From Gemmatimonadota bacterium (GTDB lineage: Bacteria; Gemmatimonadota; Gemmatimonadetes; Longimicrobiales; Longimicrobiaceae): a DNA stretch of 22,144 nt. Shown here piece after piece: positions 1 through 6,964 of the stretch. Below the pieces are notes generated by a model. It searched no databases, was not told where the DNA came from, and worked only from the letters and a program-made list of their open reading frames with translations. Position 1 is the first letter of the stretch. Each line of letters opens with the position of its first letter. The translations under genes and the position numbers were made by a program. The DNA lies in NCBI GenBank assembly GCA_019348475.1, contig JAHWJJ010000011.1:1-22144 (forward strand), in the 5' to 3' direction.

Positions 1-122
1 CGGCAGCCGCCCGGCCACCGTCCAAACCGTATAAATCCAGTAGCGTTACACTCTCAAACACCAAACTCCGCGCCGTTGCTGGCGTTTCACCCACCCGCTG
101 ACACTGTTGCTGCCACATGGGC
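1..122. other. Int-distal end region, candidate attachment site
   Basis: This stretch lies just past the stop of the integrase gene and is visibly less GC-rich than the rest (for example runs such as ttacactctcaaaca at about 46-60). Integrases in temperate phages commonly sit beside their att site, so attL/attP may lie here; that is inference from position. I see no tRNA gene and no convincing repeat, only a 7-bp GTTGCTG occurring twice. A minus-strand frame from an ATG at 118 stays open to the window edge (39 codons), but it uses codons rare in this genome (TTA, CTA, AGT) and has a poorly spaced ribosome binding site, so I do not call it a gene. Confidence 0.3.
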
Positions 123-1367
123 TCAGGCGCTCCTCAGTGTACGGTCATCGGGGTAGAAGATGGATTCGGCGCTGACGGCCGCCGCCACCGCGTAGTGCTC
201 GTAGTTCTGTTCCGTGGTCAAAATGCTGGCGTGGCCGAGGGAGAACTTCAGCTGGTGCAGGGTGCCGCCGCCCTCCAGAAACAGCCGGGCGTAGGTGTGC
301 CGCAACATGTGGGCGGCCTCCCCTGGCCGCTTGATCCCCGCGGCCTCCAGGATGCGGGAAACGAAGAACGCCACCTCGCGCCCGTACAGCGGCGCGCCGT
401 CCGGCCCGCCCAGGATCAGCCCGCGTGCGTCCGGCTGGTGCCACTCCCACCACGTCGGCAGCACGACCGTGAACCGCTCCCGGCCCCCCTTCAGCGTGGT
501 CAGCCGCATTTCGCGCTGATTCGCCTGCTCGATGACGTGGATGCGCCGCGAGCGGGGATACAGGATGTTTTCCCACCGCGCCGCGAACAGCTCACCCAGC
601 CGCAGGCCGGTGGCCAGCCCCAGCTCCACCGCCAGCCGGTAGGAGAACGGGCGGCGCTCCAGCAGGTCCACCTCGTCAGCCTCCTTGCGCACCGCGGCGA
701 TCTCCTCGTCGGTCCAGGCGGTCTTCGCCTGGCGGTTGTGCCGCGCCTCGCGGCTGGCCAGCACCACCCCGTCCGCGGCGGTACTGCCGTGCGCGCGCAG
801 GAACTGCTGCATCTTCGTGAGCCAGAGAACGCACGTCTTCAGCGCGTACCCCTCGTCCAGCATCCGCCGGAAGTGGTCGCCGAGCGTGGTGCCTACGCGC
901 TGCTCGCCCGGCTTCGGCTCGCCCCGGACGTGGGAGATCAGCGCGTCCTTGCCGTACCAGGCCAGCAGGCGCCGGAGCGCGGTTTGGTCGCCGTTCAGCG
1001 TGTTGAGGGCGAGCCCCTGACGACCGCGCTCCAGCAGGTACGCGTCGACCGCGGGGCCCAGCGGTCGCGCGAGGGGGTGCGCATCGGCGTCAACGATCCC
1101 CAGGCTGGCGCGCACGGCCTTGTTCTCCCACGCCGCCCGGTACGCCGCTTCCCAGGTGCGCGCGATCAGCTCCGACTGCGTGGGCTCGCCCACCTCCCCG
1201 CCGGGCGTCCACCCGGGCGCCTTCGGGTCGCGCAGTAGCACGCGGCCCTTACCGATCCACCGGAAGTCCGCGCCGAACTCCCCTCGCGGGTTACGGTAGA
1301 GCCTGGAGCCGTCGAGGTGCGGTTGCCGCCTGCTGCTTCTCCGGGTGCCTCTTGCTGCGCGGGCCAT
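123..1367 (-). CDS. int: Tyrosine-type site-specific integrase
   Basis: A 414-aa tyrosine recombinase that would integrate and excise the phage at an att site. The catalytic set is visible: Arg256 in GLRLGEL, Lys293 in the TLKGG beta-hairpin, the HMLR box (His353, Arg356), His379 in LGHAS and the nucleophile Tyr389 in TTEQNYEHY. Residues about 20-90 form a basic N-terminal arm-binding region and about 100-195 a core-binding (SAM-like) domain, so it looks full length. The ATG at 1367 follows AGGGGA at good spacing. The start overlaps the excisionase-like gene by 77 nt, making it the last gene of the long early operon and adjacent to the presumed att region. The family assignment is secure; the target site is unknown. 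Confidence 0.95.
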   Translation of the reverse strand: MARAARGTRRSSRRQPHLDGSRLYRNPRGEFGADFRWIGKGRVLLRDPKAPGWTPGGEVGEPTQSELIARTWEAAYRAAWENKAVRASLGIVDADAHPLARPLGPAVDAYLLERGRQGLALNTLNGDQTALRRLLAWYGKDALISHVRGEPKPGEQRVGTTLGDHFRRMLDEGYALKTCVLWLTKMQQFLRAHGSTAADGVVLASREARHNRQAKTAWTDEEIAAVRKEADEVDLLERRPFSYRLAVELGLATGLRLGELFAARWENILYPRSRRIHVIEQANQREMRLTTLKGGRERFTVVLPTWWEWHQPDARGLILGGPDGAPLYGREVAFFVSRILEAAGIKRPGEAAHMLRHTYARLFLEGGGTLHQLKFSLGHASILTTEQNYEHYAVAAAVSAESIFYPDDRTLRSA

Positions 1368-1731
1368 GGTTTCCCCTGCGGTCAGAGAGTCGGGTTTCGT
1401 TCGCCGGCACCGTCGCCTTCGGTGGTGCGCTACTGCGCTTTCGCAGTTCGTCGTGGACGGCCTCGCACCACTCGCGCGGGAGCCGCCAGACCTTCCCGTC
1501 GCGCACCGGCGGATCCACGCCGGGGAAGCGGGGGTCGTGCTCGTACTCGCGCGCCCAGCGTGCCCAATCCGTGTGCGCCCAGCCGAACGTGCGCGCTGCG
1601 ACGCGGGTGGTGATGGTGGCCTGCCCCTGCGGCGTGCCCGCGAGCGCCTGCACCAGCGCGCCCGCGGGGATGCCTACCTGCACGATGGTATCCGGGTGCA
1701 GCCGGGCGAGGATCGCGGCGTCGAGGATCAT
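1291..1731 (-). CDS. Small DNA-binding protein, possible excisionase
   Basis: A 146-aa protein whose ATG at 1731 overlaps the methyltransferase stop (ATGA) and is preceded by AGGGGGA. Residues about 40-90 read like a MerR/Xis-type helix-turn-helix: a helix ending AARTFGW, a Trp-rich HTDWARWA helix, then a wing-like segment PPVRDGKVWRLPREW followed by a helix. That pattern (turn, 'G.. WRLP') is typical of excisionase and helix-turn-helix_17 proteins. The C-terminal third is basic and disordered. Its position directly upstream of int, overlapping it by 77 nt, supports a recombination directionality role. No database family can be confirmed from reading alone, so the excisionase label is inference. 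Confidence 0.5.
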   Translation of the reverse strand: MILDAAILARLHPDTIVQVGIPAGALVQALAGTPQGQATITTRVAARTFGWAHTDWARWAREYEHDPRFPGVDPPVRDGKVWRLPREWCEAVHDELRKRSSAPPKATVPANETRLSDRRGNHGPRSKRHPEKQQAATAPRRLQALP

Positions 1732-2195
1732 GCTGTCCCCCTGGGGCGGAAGACGAGCACCACGCAGGCGAACGGTGCGTTCCACCGCGCGCCGACGAAC
1801 TTGACGCGGCCGGGGACCCAGCGGACTTCACACCACCGGCGCGGGCGGTTTCGGTGCGCGTTCCACACCCATGCACGCCACCACGGCTGTTCTACCCGTG
1901 CCGGAACCAGCACCACCACCAGCGCCCCGCGCCGCCGCGACTCCAGCACGGCCTTGCCGACCCAGCGGTACAGCGCGTCCATGCCGTAGCCCGGCGGGTT
2001 TAGCCAAACCACCTCGTTCGTCCACGGCTGCGCGGCGCCATCTTCGGCAGCGGTGAAGAATCGCGCGCACTTCGCGTTTTCCGGTGTTGCGGCAGCGTCG
2101 AGCGTGAACCCGAACTCCGCATTCAGGGGGTCGAATACCCTGGCGGGCGTACCGTATTCCACCGTGGCCGGCGGCTTCAGGGCGCGGGTGATCAC
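1728..2195 (-). CDS. Phage N6-adenine DNA methyltransferase (Dam-type)
   Basis: A 155-aa protein matching the phage N-6-adenine methyltransferase family: EYGTP near residue 13, then DPLNAEFGFTLDAAA (about 22-36), the ENAKC..FFT segment, and the catalytic motif IV as WLNPPGYG (64-71). The usual order is NPPYG; here a Gly stands between the prolines and the Tyr. A later VVVLVPAR strand and the KF.G...APF end are also family-like. It would methylate adenine in phage DNA, usually for protection from restriction or for regulation. I chose the GTG at 2195 because it overlaps the preceding stop (GTGA), has GGGGG upstream and gives the family's normal N-terminus. It sits between two small genes and the Xis/Int pair. 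Confidence 0.85.
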   Translation of the reverse strand: MITRALKPPATVEYGTPARVFDPLNAEFGFTLDAAATPENAKCARFFTAAEDGAAQPWTNEVVWLNPPGYGMDALYRWVGKAVLESRRRGALVVVLVPARVEQPWWRAWVWNAHRNRPRRWCEVRWVPGRVKFVGARWNAPFACVVLVFRPRGTA

Positions 2196-2410
2196 GACAC
2201 CCCCAGCGTGTCGATGTCCCCGCGCGCCCACGCCAGCGCCCCGCGCGAGAGCGGGACGCGCGTATTGTCAATTCGCGCGGAACTAACAGCACGTTGACAG
2301 TTGGCCCGCTCCCGCTCGTACGCAGCGGCCTGCGCGTCGATCGGCCAGCCCCAGCGGTCGCACGCGGCGCGGCCTCGCGGGGTGCGGAGCAGGGCGAGCA
2401 GGTTACGCAT
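2192..2410 (-). CDS. Small phage protein, unknown function
   Basis: A 72-aa protein with ATG at 2410 preceded by GGAG at 4-nt spacing. It overlaps the upstream gene's TAA by 8 nt and the methyltransferase GTG by 4 nt, so coupling to both neighbours supports it being real. The first half is basic and helical (RNLLALLRTPRGRAACDRWGW, broken here as RNLLALLRTP then RGRAACDRWGW); no motif is recognised. It could be a small DNA-binding or accessory protein, but nothing proves this. Confidence 0.55.
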   Translation of the reverse strand: MRNLLALLRTPRGRAACDRWGWPIDAQAAAYERERANCQRAVSSARIDNTRVPLSRGALAWARGDIDTLGVS

Positions 2411-2642
2411 ACTGCTCCGCGAAACGCCGCGCCTCGGTTACAAGACGGCGGTCGGTGATGTGGCCTTCGATGCAGCGGCGATGCTCCCGACCACCCGCCA
2501 CAAAGCACAGATAAGAGAACCGGTTGTCGGACCACACTCCCACCACGCCCCGGGTCGTGACGACAAACCGGCAGTGTGCCGACGACCCCTCCATCCGCTG
2601 ATACGGAGACTGGCCGTGGTCGCTTCGTTTCAGTCCCATCAT
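2403..2642 (-). CDS. Small phage protein with three cysteines, unknown
   Basis: A 79-aa protein beginning at ATG 2642, overlapping the Rad50-like gene's TGA as ATGA, with AGGTGG adjacent; an ATG at 2639 is an equally placed alternative. The C-terminal part alternates short strands and turns (HCRFVVTTRGVVGVWSDN, FSYLCFVAGG) and ends in an Arg-rich helix, suggesting a compact alpha/beta fold. Cysteines occur in SAHC, YLCF and RRC; they do not form a CxxC pair, so a zinc site is not evident. Function unknown; the reading frame is supported by its exact fit between coupled neighbours. Confidence 0.55.
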   Translation of the reverse strand: MMGLKRSDHGQSPYQRMEGSSAHCRFVVTTRGVVGVWSDNRFSYLCFVAGGREHRRCIEGHITDRRLVTEARRFAEQYA

Positions 2643-5038
2643 CCACCTACCGTGCTCAGGGTGTGCACGACGCTGCATCCACGCTCCTCGTCCAACTCCA
2701 CCGACACCGCCACGTCCACCGCCTGCTCCACGTCCGCGTGGTGGCTCACAAGGATCACCTGCGCGAACATCCCCCGGAGCCGCCGCGCCACCAGGTCCCG
2801 GATGTTCCTGCGCCGCTGCTCGTCCTGGCTGCCGAAAGGCTCGTCCAGGATCAGGCATTCCAGCGGGCGGCCGGCGCGCTGGGCGATCATGTAGCTGGTG
2901 GCCAGCCGCAGGGCGATGGCCACCACGTCCTCCTCGCCTCCACTGATCACGTCCACCGCCACGCCGCCGCGGTGCAGCGTCACGCCAAACCCCTCGTCGA
3001 TGCTCGCCGACTCGTACCGGCCATCCGTCAGCGTCGAGACGAACCCGCTCACCAGTTCCTCCAGCTCGGGCCGGATGCCGGCCACCTGGGCGGCGCGGAA
3101 CGCGTCCAGCCGCTCCGATGCCAGCGTGGCCACGCGCAGCTGCTCGGTGGCCTCCGCCAGCGCGGCCGCACGCGTGTCGTGGTCCTCCAGCGCGGCCGTG
3201 GCGCGGGCCTTCCGGTCCTCCGCGGCGTTCAGGGCCACGTCCGCCCGGGCGAGGGCCGTACGGGCATCCTCGCGCGCCTGGCGGGCGTTCTCGGCCGCCT
3301 GCGCGATCTCCGCGTGCTCGCCGGGGTTGAACGCAAGCGCCGCCAGCGCCTGCTCTGCCCGTGCGGTCCGCAGCCGGTGCACCTCCACGGAGGCGCGCAC
3401 CACGTCCAGCGCCTGCTGCGCCTCGCTCAACCTCCCGGCGCGCCCGCGATCCTCCGCTACGGCGCGGTCCAGGTCCTCCAGCGCAGCGATCTCGCCGCGC
3501 ACGGTCGCGAGGCGGGCGGGGTCGGGGGTCACCGTCCCCATCTGCGCCAGCCGCTGCTCCAGCGTCTGGATGCGAACGGTGGCCTCACCGCGTGTGGCGG
3601 CGGCGCTCTGGGCTTCCCGTTGTCGCTGGCGCTGTTCCTCCACGCGGGCGTTGGCCTCGTCCACTGCAGCACGGTCCTCCGTCTCCGTGGGCGACGGTGC
3701 TGACAGCTTCTCGGCCTTCTCTTTCTCCGTTTGCAGCTCCGCAATCAACTCGGCCTCTTGCGAGCGCAGGTTGGCGAGTACCTTGCCGAATTCGTCGCCG
3801 AGCGCGCGCTGGCAGGTGGGGCACGGGGCAGTCGCCCCCATCTGCTCGAACGCGGCGATGCGCCCGCGCACTCCCTCCAACCACGCCCCAAGGGAGTCCA
3901 TCCGCGCCCACACCTCGTTCTGGGCCAGCACCCGCCCATTCGACACGGCTGCGTAGCGGTCGCGCACCGCCTGCGCCTCCTTCTGCACGCGCTCCCACTC
4001 GTCCGGGTCGTACGCGTCCAGAAACGCCTGCGCGTGCTCCAGCCGCTCGCGCCCCTCGGCGATCCGCTGTTCCAGGTCCACGCGCAGTTCGGCCTGCGCC
4101 GCCGCCTCCATCAGCCGCTCGCGCTCCTCACGCAGCCCCGGCAGTGCGGCGAGCCGGGGCTGCGCGGCCTCCACGCGGCGCAGCGCCTCGCGGGCTGCAT
4201 CCACCTCCGCCTCCAGCCGCGCGACCTCGCCCTGCGCCTGCTGGGCGTCGCGCTGCGCCTGCTGGCGCTCGCCCGCGAGCGCGTCGTGCTCCGCCGCGCG
4301 CTTGTCGCTGTCGCCTAGGTCCAGTAGCGCGGACGCGAGCGCGGCTTCGGCCTTCTGCAGATCCTCGTTGCACGAGACGACGGAGGATTCCGCGTGGTTC
4401 GCCGCCAGCCGGGCATCCGTCAGCGCGCCCACCAGCGGCTCGCGCTCGCCCAGCCCCGCCGCCATCCCCTCGCGCCGCGCCTTCAGGTCGCGCACGGCGC
4501 CGCGCTGGCACTTCACCGCGTCGTCCAGCCGCTCCACCCCCATCACCCGCCGCATGAAGCTCTGGCGCTCCGTGGGGCCCATCGTGGACAGGCGCAGCAG
4601 GTCCTTCTGGCCGCACAGATACGTGGCCGCGAACTCCTTGAACGTCAGCCCCAGCAGGTCCGCGATGGCGGCGGTGACGCCGGTGTGGCCGGACGCCGAA
4701 ACCGCTCGCGCCGATGCGTGCTGGCCATTGGACTCGCCATGGCCCACGCTGTATAGCACTGCGTCGCGCTCGGACCGCTCAACCTCGTACGTGCGGCCAG
4801 CGGCGTTGAACCACAACCGGACGCTCGCCTGCCGCGTCCCCGGCGCGCGGTGCCAGCGCAGCGTGTCCTTGGTCCCGCGCGTCGCCTCCGCGCCGTACAG
4901 CGCGAACGCCGCCGCCTCCAGGATGGTGCTCTTGCCCGACCCATTCGCGCCGATGATGCCGGTGAGCCCGTCGCTGAACTCCACCTGCGTTTCGGCGTGC
5001 TGGCGGAAGTTAGACAGGGCGATGCGGTGGAGTTTCAT
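2639..5038 (-). CDS. SbcC/Rad50-like ATPase of a phage recombination nuclease
   Basis: A 799-aa SMC-type ATPase, expected to partner the Mre11-like nuclease encoded upstream in a DNA end-processing complex (as T4 gp46/gp47 or SbcCD). Visible parts: Walker A GANGSGKST (30-38), a Q-loop region CGQKD (about 142-146), a long Ala/Glu/Arg coiled coil, a central CPTC zinc hook (406-409), a second coiled coil, the ABC signature ISGGEED (698-704), Walker B CLILDEPFGSQD (728-739) and the SHH H-loop (about 765). Shorter than E. coli SbcC (about 1050 aa) and nearer phage gp46 proteins. The ATG at 5038 gives the canonical KLHRIALSNFR start and overlaps the previous stop (ATGA) with GGGGTG upstream. Confidence 0.93.
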   Translation of the reverse strand: MKLHRIALSNFRQHAETQVEFSDGLTGIIGANGSGKSTILEAAAFALYGAEATRGTKDTLRWHRAPGTRQASVRLWFNAAGRTYEVERSERDAVLYSVGHGESNGQHASARAVSASGHTGVTAAIADLLGLTFKEFAATYLCGQKDLLRLSTMGPTERQSFMRRVMGVERLDDAVKCQRGAVRDLKARREGMAAGLGEREPLVGALTDARLAANHAESSVVSCNEDLQKAEAALASALLDLGDSDKRAAEHDALAGERQQAQRDAQQAQGEVARLEAEVDAAREALRRVEAAQPRLAALPGLREERERLMEAAAQAELRVDLEQRIAEGRERLEHAQAFLDAYDPDEWERVQKEAQAVRDRYAAVSNGRVLAQNEVWARMDSLGAWLEGVRGRIAAFEQMGATAPCPTCQRALGDEFGKVLANLRSQEAELIAELQTEKEKAEKLSAPSPTETEDRAAVDEANARVEEQRQRQREAQSAAATRGEATVRIQTLEQRLAQMGTVTPDPARLATVRGEIAALEDLDRAVAEDRGRAGRLSEAQQALDVVRASVEVHRLRTARAEQALAALAFNPGEHAEIAQAAENARQAREDARTALARADVALNAAEDRKARATAALEDHDTRAAALAEATEQLRVATLASERLDAFRAAQVAGIRPELEELVSGFVSTLTDGRYESASIDEGFGVTLHRGGVAVDVISGGEEDVVAIALRLATSYMIAQRAGRPLECLILDEPFGSQDEQRRRNIRDLVARRLRGMFAQVILVSHHADVEQAVDVAVSVELDEERGCSVVHTLSTVGG

Positions 5039-5235
5039 TGGCACCCCGCGGCCACGTGGGCGCTTTCCACGCCAACGACCTTGCTCGTGAGCGGATGCTT
5101 TCCGCCGACACAAAGATGTCCGGCGAGTGCGATTCTGACCTGCGCCCGGACGTGCTCCGTGACGGCGAGTGAGCGCAGGTCAACTAGCTCCGATGTCGCC
5201 TCCACGTCCACGGTCACGTAAAGCAGTACCTTCAC
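5035..5235 (-). CDS. 66-aa protein between sbcD- and sbcC-like genes, unknown
   Basis: A 66-aa gene starting at GTG 5235 with a near-perfect AGGAGG seven nt upstream; its start overlaps the Mre11-like stop (GTGA) and its stop overlaps the Rad50-like ATG (ATGA). It begins with a strand KVLLYVTVDVEA, followed by a helix rich in VTEHVRAQVRIAL and a Cys/Gly turn (HLCVGG), consistent with a tiny alpha/beta domain. I do not recognise a family. Being translationally coupled on both sides inside the Mre11/Rad50 pair, it may modulate or bridge that complex, but this is positional inference only. Confidence 0.7.
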   Translation of the reverse strand: MKVLLYVTVDVEATSELVDLRSLAVTEHVRAQVRIALAGHLCVGGKHPLTSKVVGVESAHVAAGCQ

Positions 5236-6476
5236 GCGCCAACCTCCTGCGGAATCGCCAGCCCCAGCGCGTCGAAGCATGCGCGCTGCACGGGCGGCTC
5301 GTCTTCGGCGAAGAACAGCCGCGCGTCGCCCTCCAGCGTGTGCGGGGCGCGCTCGCGGCGGTCGGTGAACTCCACCCGCTCCGCTTCCGGGTGGCGGATG
5401 TCCAGTCGGAAAAGCACGCACCGGCGCTGAAGCTCGCCCACCAGCAGCCAGTCGATGCCGTCGCGCTCGGCGCGGGGGAAGTCGTCCACGCGCAGGCGCA
5501 CGAGGGCGTCGCCGGTGCGTGGATCCGCGGCGATGACACGCAGGCACTCGTTCAGGTCGGCGCATCCGAGAGGGTCGCTTCGGCTCCAGTCCGGCGCCTC
5601 CAAGCCGTTCTCCCGCGCAACGCCCGCCTCGTGCCCCCACCGCACATCCTCTCCGCTCCAGTCGAACATCGGCCGGCCCGGAACCTCCACGAACTCCAGC
5701 GTCCGCGCGTCGGTGTCCACGAACACAAAGCCCTTGGGTGCGTGCTCGCTCCAGATGTCGCTACTGGTGCGCTCGATGCTGCCGGAGTAGAAGGCGAGGG
5801 GGCCGCCCGTGAATCCGTGCGTATCGGCCCACCCCGCGAGGACTTCCGGGGTCTCCGGCTCCGCGCCCGCCAGCAACCGGAACTCGTGGAAGTCCCCGCA
5901 CGCCACCACGTCGAACCCCTGAGCCCGCGCCACGTCGTACGCGTCCGGTCCCGCGTAGTACTTCGACACCGCGTCGGGCCGCGCGGAACTGCGCACGGCG
6001 GCGTGGATCAGCAGCACGTTCAGCGCGTCGGGCACGGGCTCCGGCACCACCACGCCGGGGCGGTTCAGGTAGGAGCAGCCAAAGCCGTGGACGGCCGCTC
6101 CGGGGACGAGGTATACGCCCCCGGGCGCTCGCTCTACGTGCATGCGTTCGTGCCGCGGAGCCAGCATGTTCGGGGATACGACGCCGGACGTGCGCGGCGT
6201 GCAGTGGTTGCCGCCCACCACCACAACGTGTGCGCTCGTCTCATCCAGGATACGCTGAAGCCCGTCCCGCCATGCGATCTTGGCGGCGGTTGAGGGCACC
6301 ACGGAATGGAAGTTGTCGCCACCGAAAGTGACAAGGTCGGGCTGCCGCTCTACGACGCGGTCCAGGGCCGCCGAGAAGGCGCGCTCCACATCGATCTCCC
6401 GCACGGCCCGGCCGCCTTCGCTACGCCCGGGCCCGGCGAAACCGAGGTGGGTGTCCGCTAAGCTCGCGATACGCAT
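5232..6476 (-). CDS. SbcD/Mre11-like metallophosphoesterase nuclease
   Basis: A 414-aa calcineurin-type phosphoesterase, the nuclease subunit expected to pair with the Rad50-like ATPase 200 nt downstream. Metal-binding motifs in order: ADTHLG (Asp8, His10), GGDNFH (52-57, Asp54 and His57), GNHC (89-92, Asn90 and His91), a LLIHA strand with His158 and CGDFHEF (His197). Two motifs are non-standard: GNHC replaces GNHD/E, and GDFH replaces the common GHxH. The C-terminal half (about 230-414) would be the capping and DNA/Rad50-binding part. The ATG at 6476 has AGGAGG four nt upstream and overlaps the HNH gene end by 19 nt. Acts in the cytoplasm on double-strand ends. Confidence 0.9.
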   Translation of the reverse strand: MRIASLADTHLGFAGPGRSEGGRAVREIDVERAFSAALDRVVERQPDLVTFGGDNFHSVVPSTAAKIAWRDGLQRILDETSAHVVVVGGNHCTPRTSGVVSPNMLAPRHERMHVERAPGGVYLVPGAAVHGFGCSYLNRPGVVVPEPVPDALNVLLIHAAVRSSARPDAVSKYYAGPDAYDVARAQGFDVVACGDFHEFRLLAGAEPETPEVLAGWADTHGFTGGPLAFYSGSIERTSSDIWSEHAPKGFVFVDTDARTLEFVEVPGRPMFDWSGEDVRWGHEAGVARENGLEAPDWSRSDPLGCADLNECLRVIAADPRTGDALVRLRVDDFPRAERDGIDWLLVGELQRRCVLFRLDIRHPEAERVEFTDRRERAPHTLEGDARLFFAEDEPPVQRACFDALGLAIPQEVGA

Positions 6477-6964
6477 CCCGCCTCCTCTGCGAAGTTGGTG
6501 TATGCGTACTCACCGAAGTACTGCAGCGCGGCCGCGTCATAGGCGCGCGCAGCGGCCTCCTGCGTCTCGAACGAACCCAGGGACACCTGTCGTCCGTCCA
6601 CGACTATACGCGCGCGCCAGCGCCCGCGGCTGACCTGCACCCCCTTGTAGGCCGAAGCTGAACCGACCTTGTCAGGCTTGCGGTTCTGCCCGTTCTCCAC
6701 GTGAGAGCACACCCGCAGGTTCTCCTTGCGGTTGTCGAGCCCGTCGTGGTTGCGGTGATCCACCAGCGAGCCAGGTGCTGCGCGGAGCACCTCCCGGTGC
6801 ATGCGAATCATCGTTTTACCGCCCCCCGGCTTACGCGCCATCCGCACGGCGTAGAAGTGGCCGCGCCCGCTGGCGAGCCGGTACCAGTGGTGGCGGTTCA
6901 CCCGCTCGAAGTCATCCGCGTCAACAATCGCGAACCCGCCTGTGCTGAGCGGAACCTTCTTCAC
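6458..6964 (-). CDS. HNH homing-type endonuclease with AP2 DNA-binding domain
   Basis: A 168-aa protein with the classic mobile HNH arrangement. Residues 1-60 carry the leading beta part (IVDADDFERV, HHWYRL, MHREVL), followed by the HNH core VDHRNHDGLDNRKENLR (68-84) with His70, Asn77 and Asn82. Residues about 105-158 form an AP2/ERF-like DNA-binding domain (YKGVQ, RWRARI, LGSFETQEAAARAYDAAA, Y.NF). Such genes are usually selfish homing elements in phages. The GTG at 6964 overlaps the preceding stop (GTGA), and its end overlaps the Mre11-like start by 19 nt, so it sits inside a coupled recombination operon without breaking it. Confidence 0.9.
   Translation of the reverse strand: MKKVPLSTGGFAIVDADDFERVNRHHWYRLASGRGHFYAVRMARKPGGGKTMIRMHREVLRAAPGSLVDHRNHDGLDNRKENLRVCSHVENGQNRKPDKVGSASAYKGVQVSRGRWRARIVVDGRQVSLGSFETQEAAARAYDAAALQYFGEYAYTNFAEEAGCVSRA

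Noticed and set aside
1..118. Minus-strand open frame running off the left edge from ATG 118
   Set aside because: Only 39 codons, codon use unlike neighbours (TTA, CTA, AGT, GTA) and ribosome site about 12 nt away; more likely non-coding att DNA.
1..122. tRNA gene fragment as integration target
   Set aside because: No T-loop GTTCGAATC type sequence or acceptor/anticodon stem could be found on either strand.
117..1238. Long plus-strand reading frame opposite the integrase
   Set aside because: Antisense to a gene with a full catalytic set; Pro/Arg/Gln-rich translation is typical of high-GC shadow frames.
2576..4756. Long plus-strand frames opposite the Rad50-like gene
   Set aside because: They are His/Arg/Pro-rich antisense frames of a clearly recognised ATPase and have no motif of their own.
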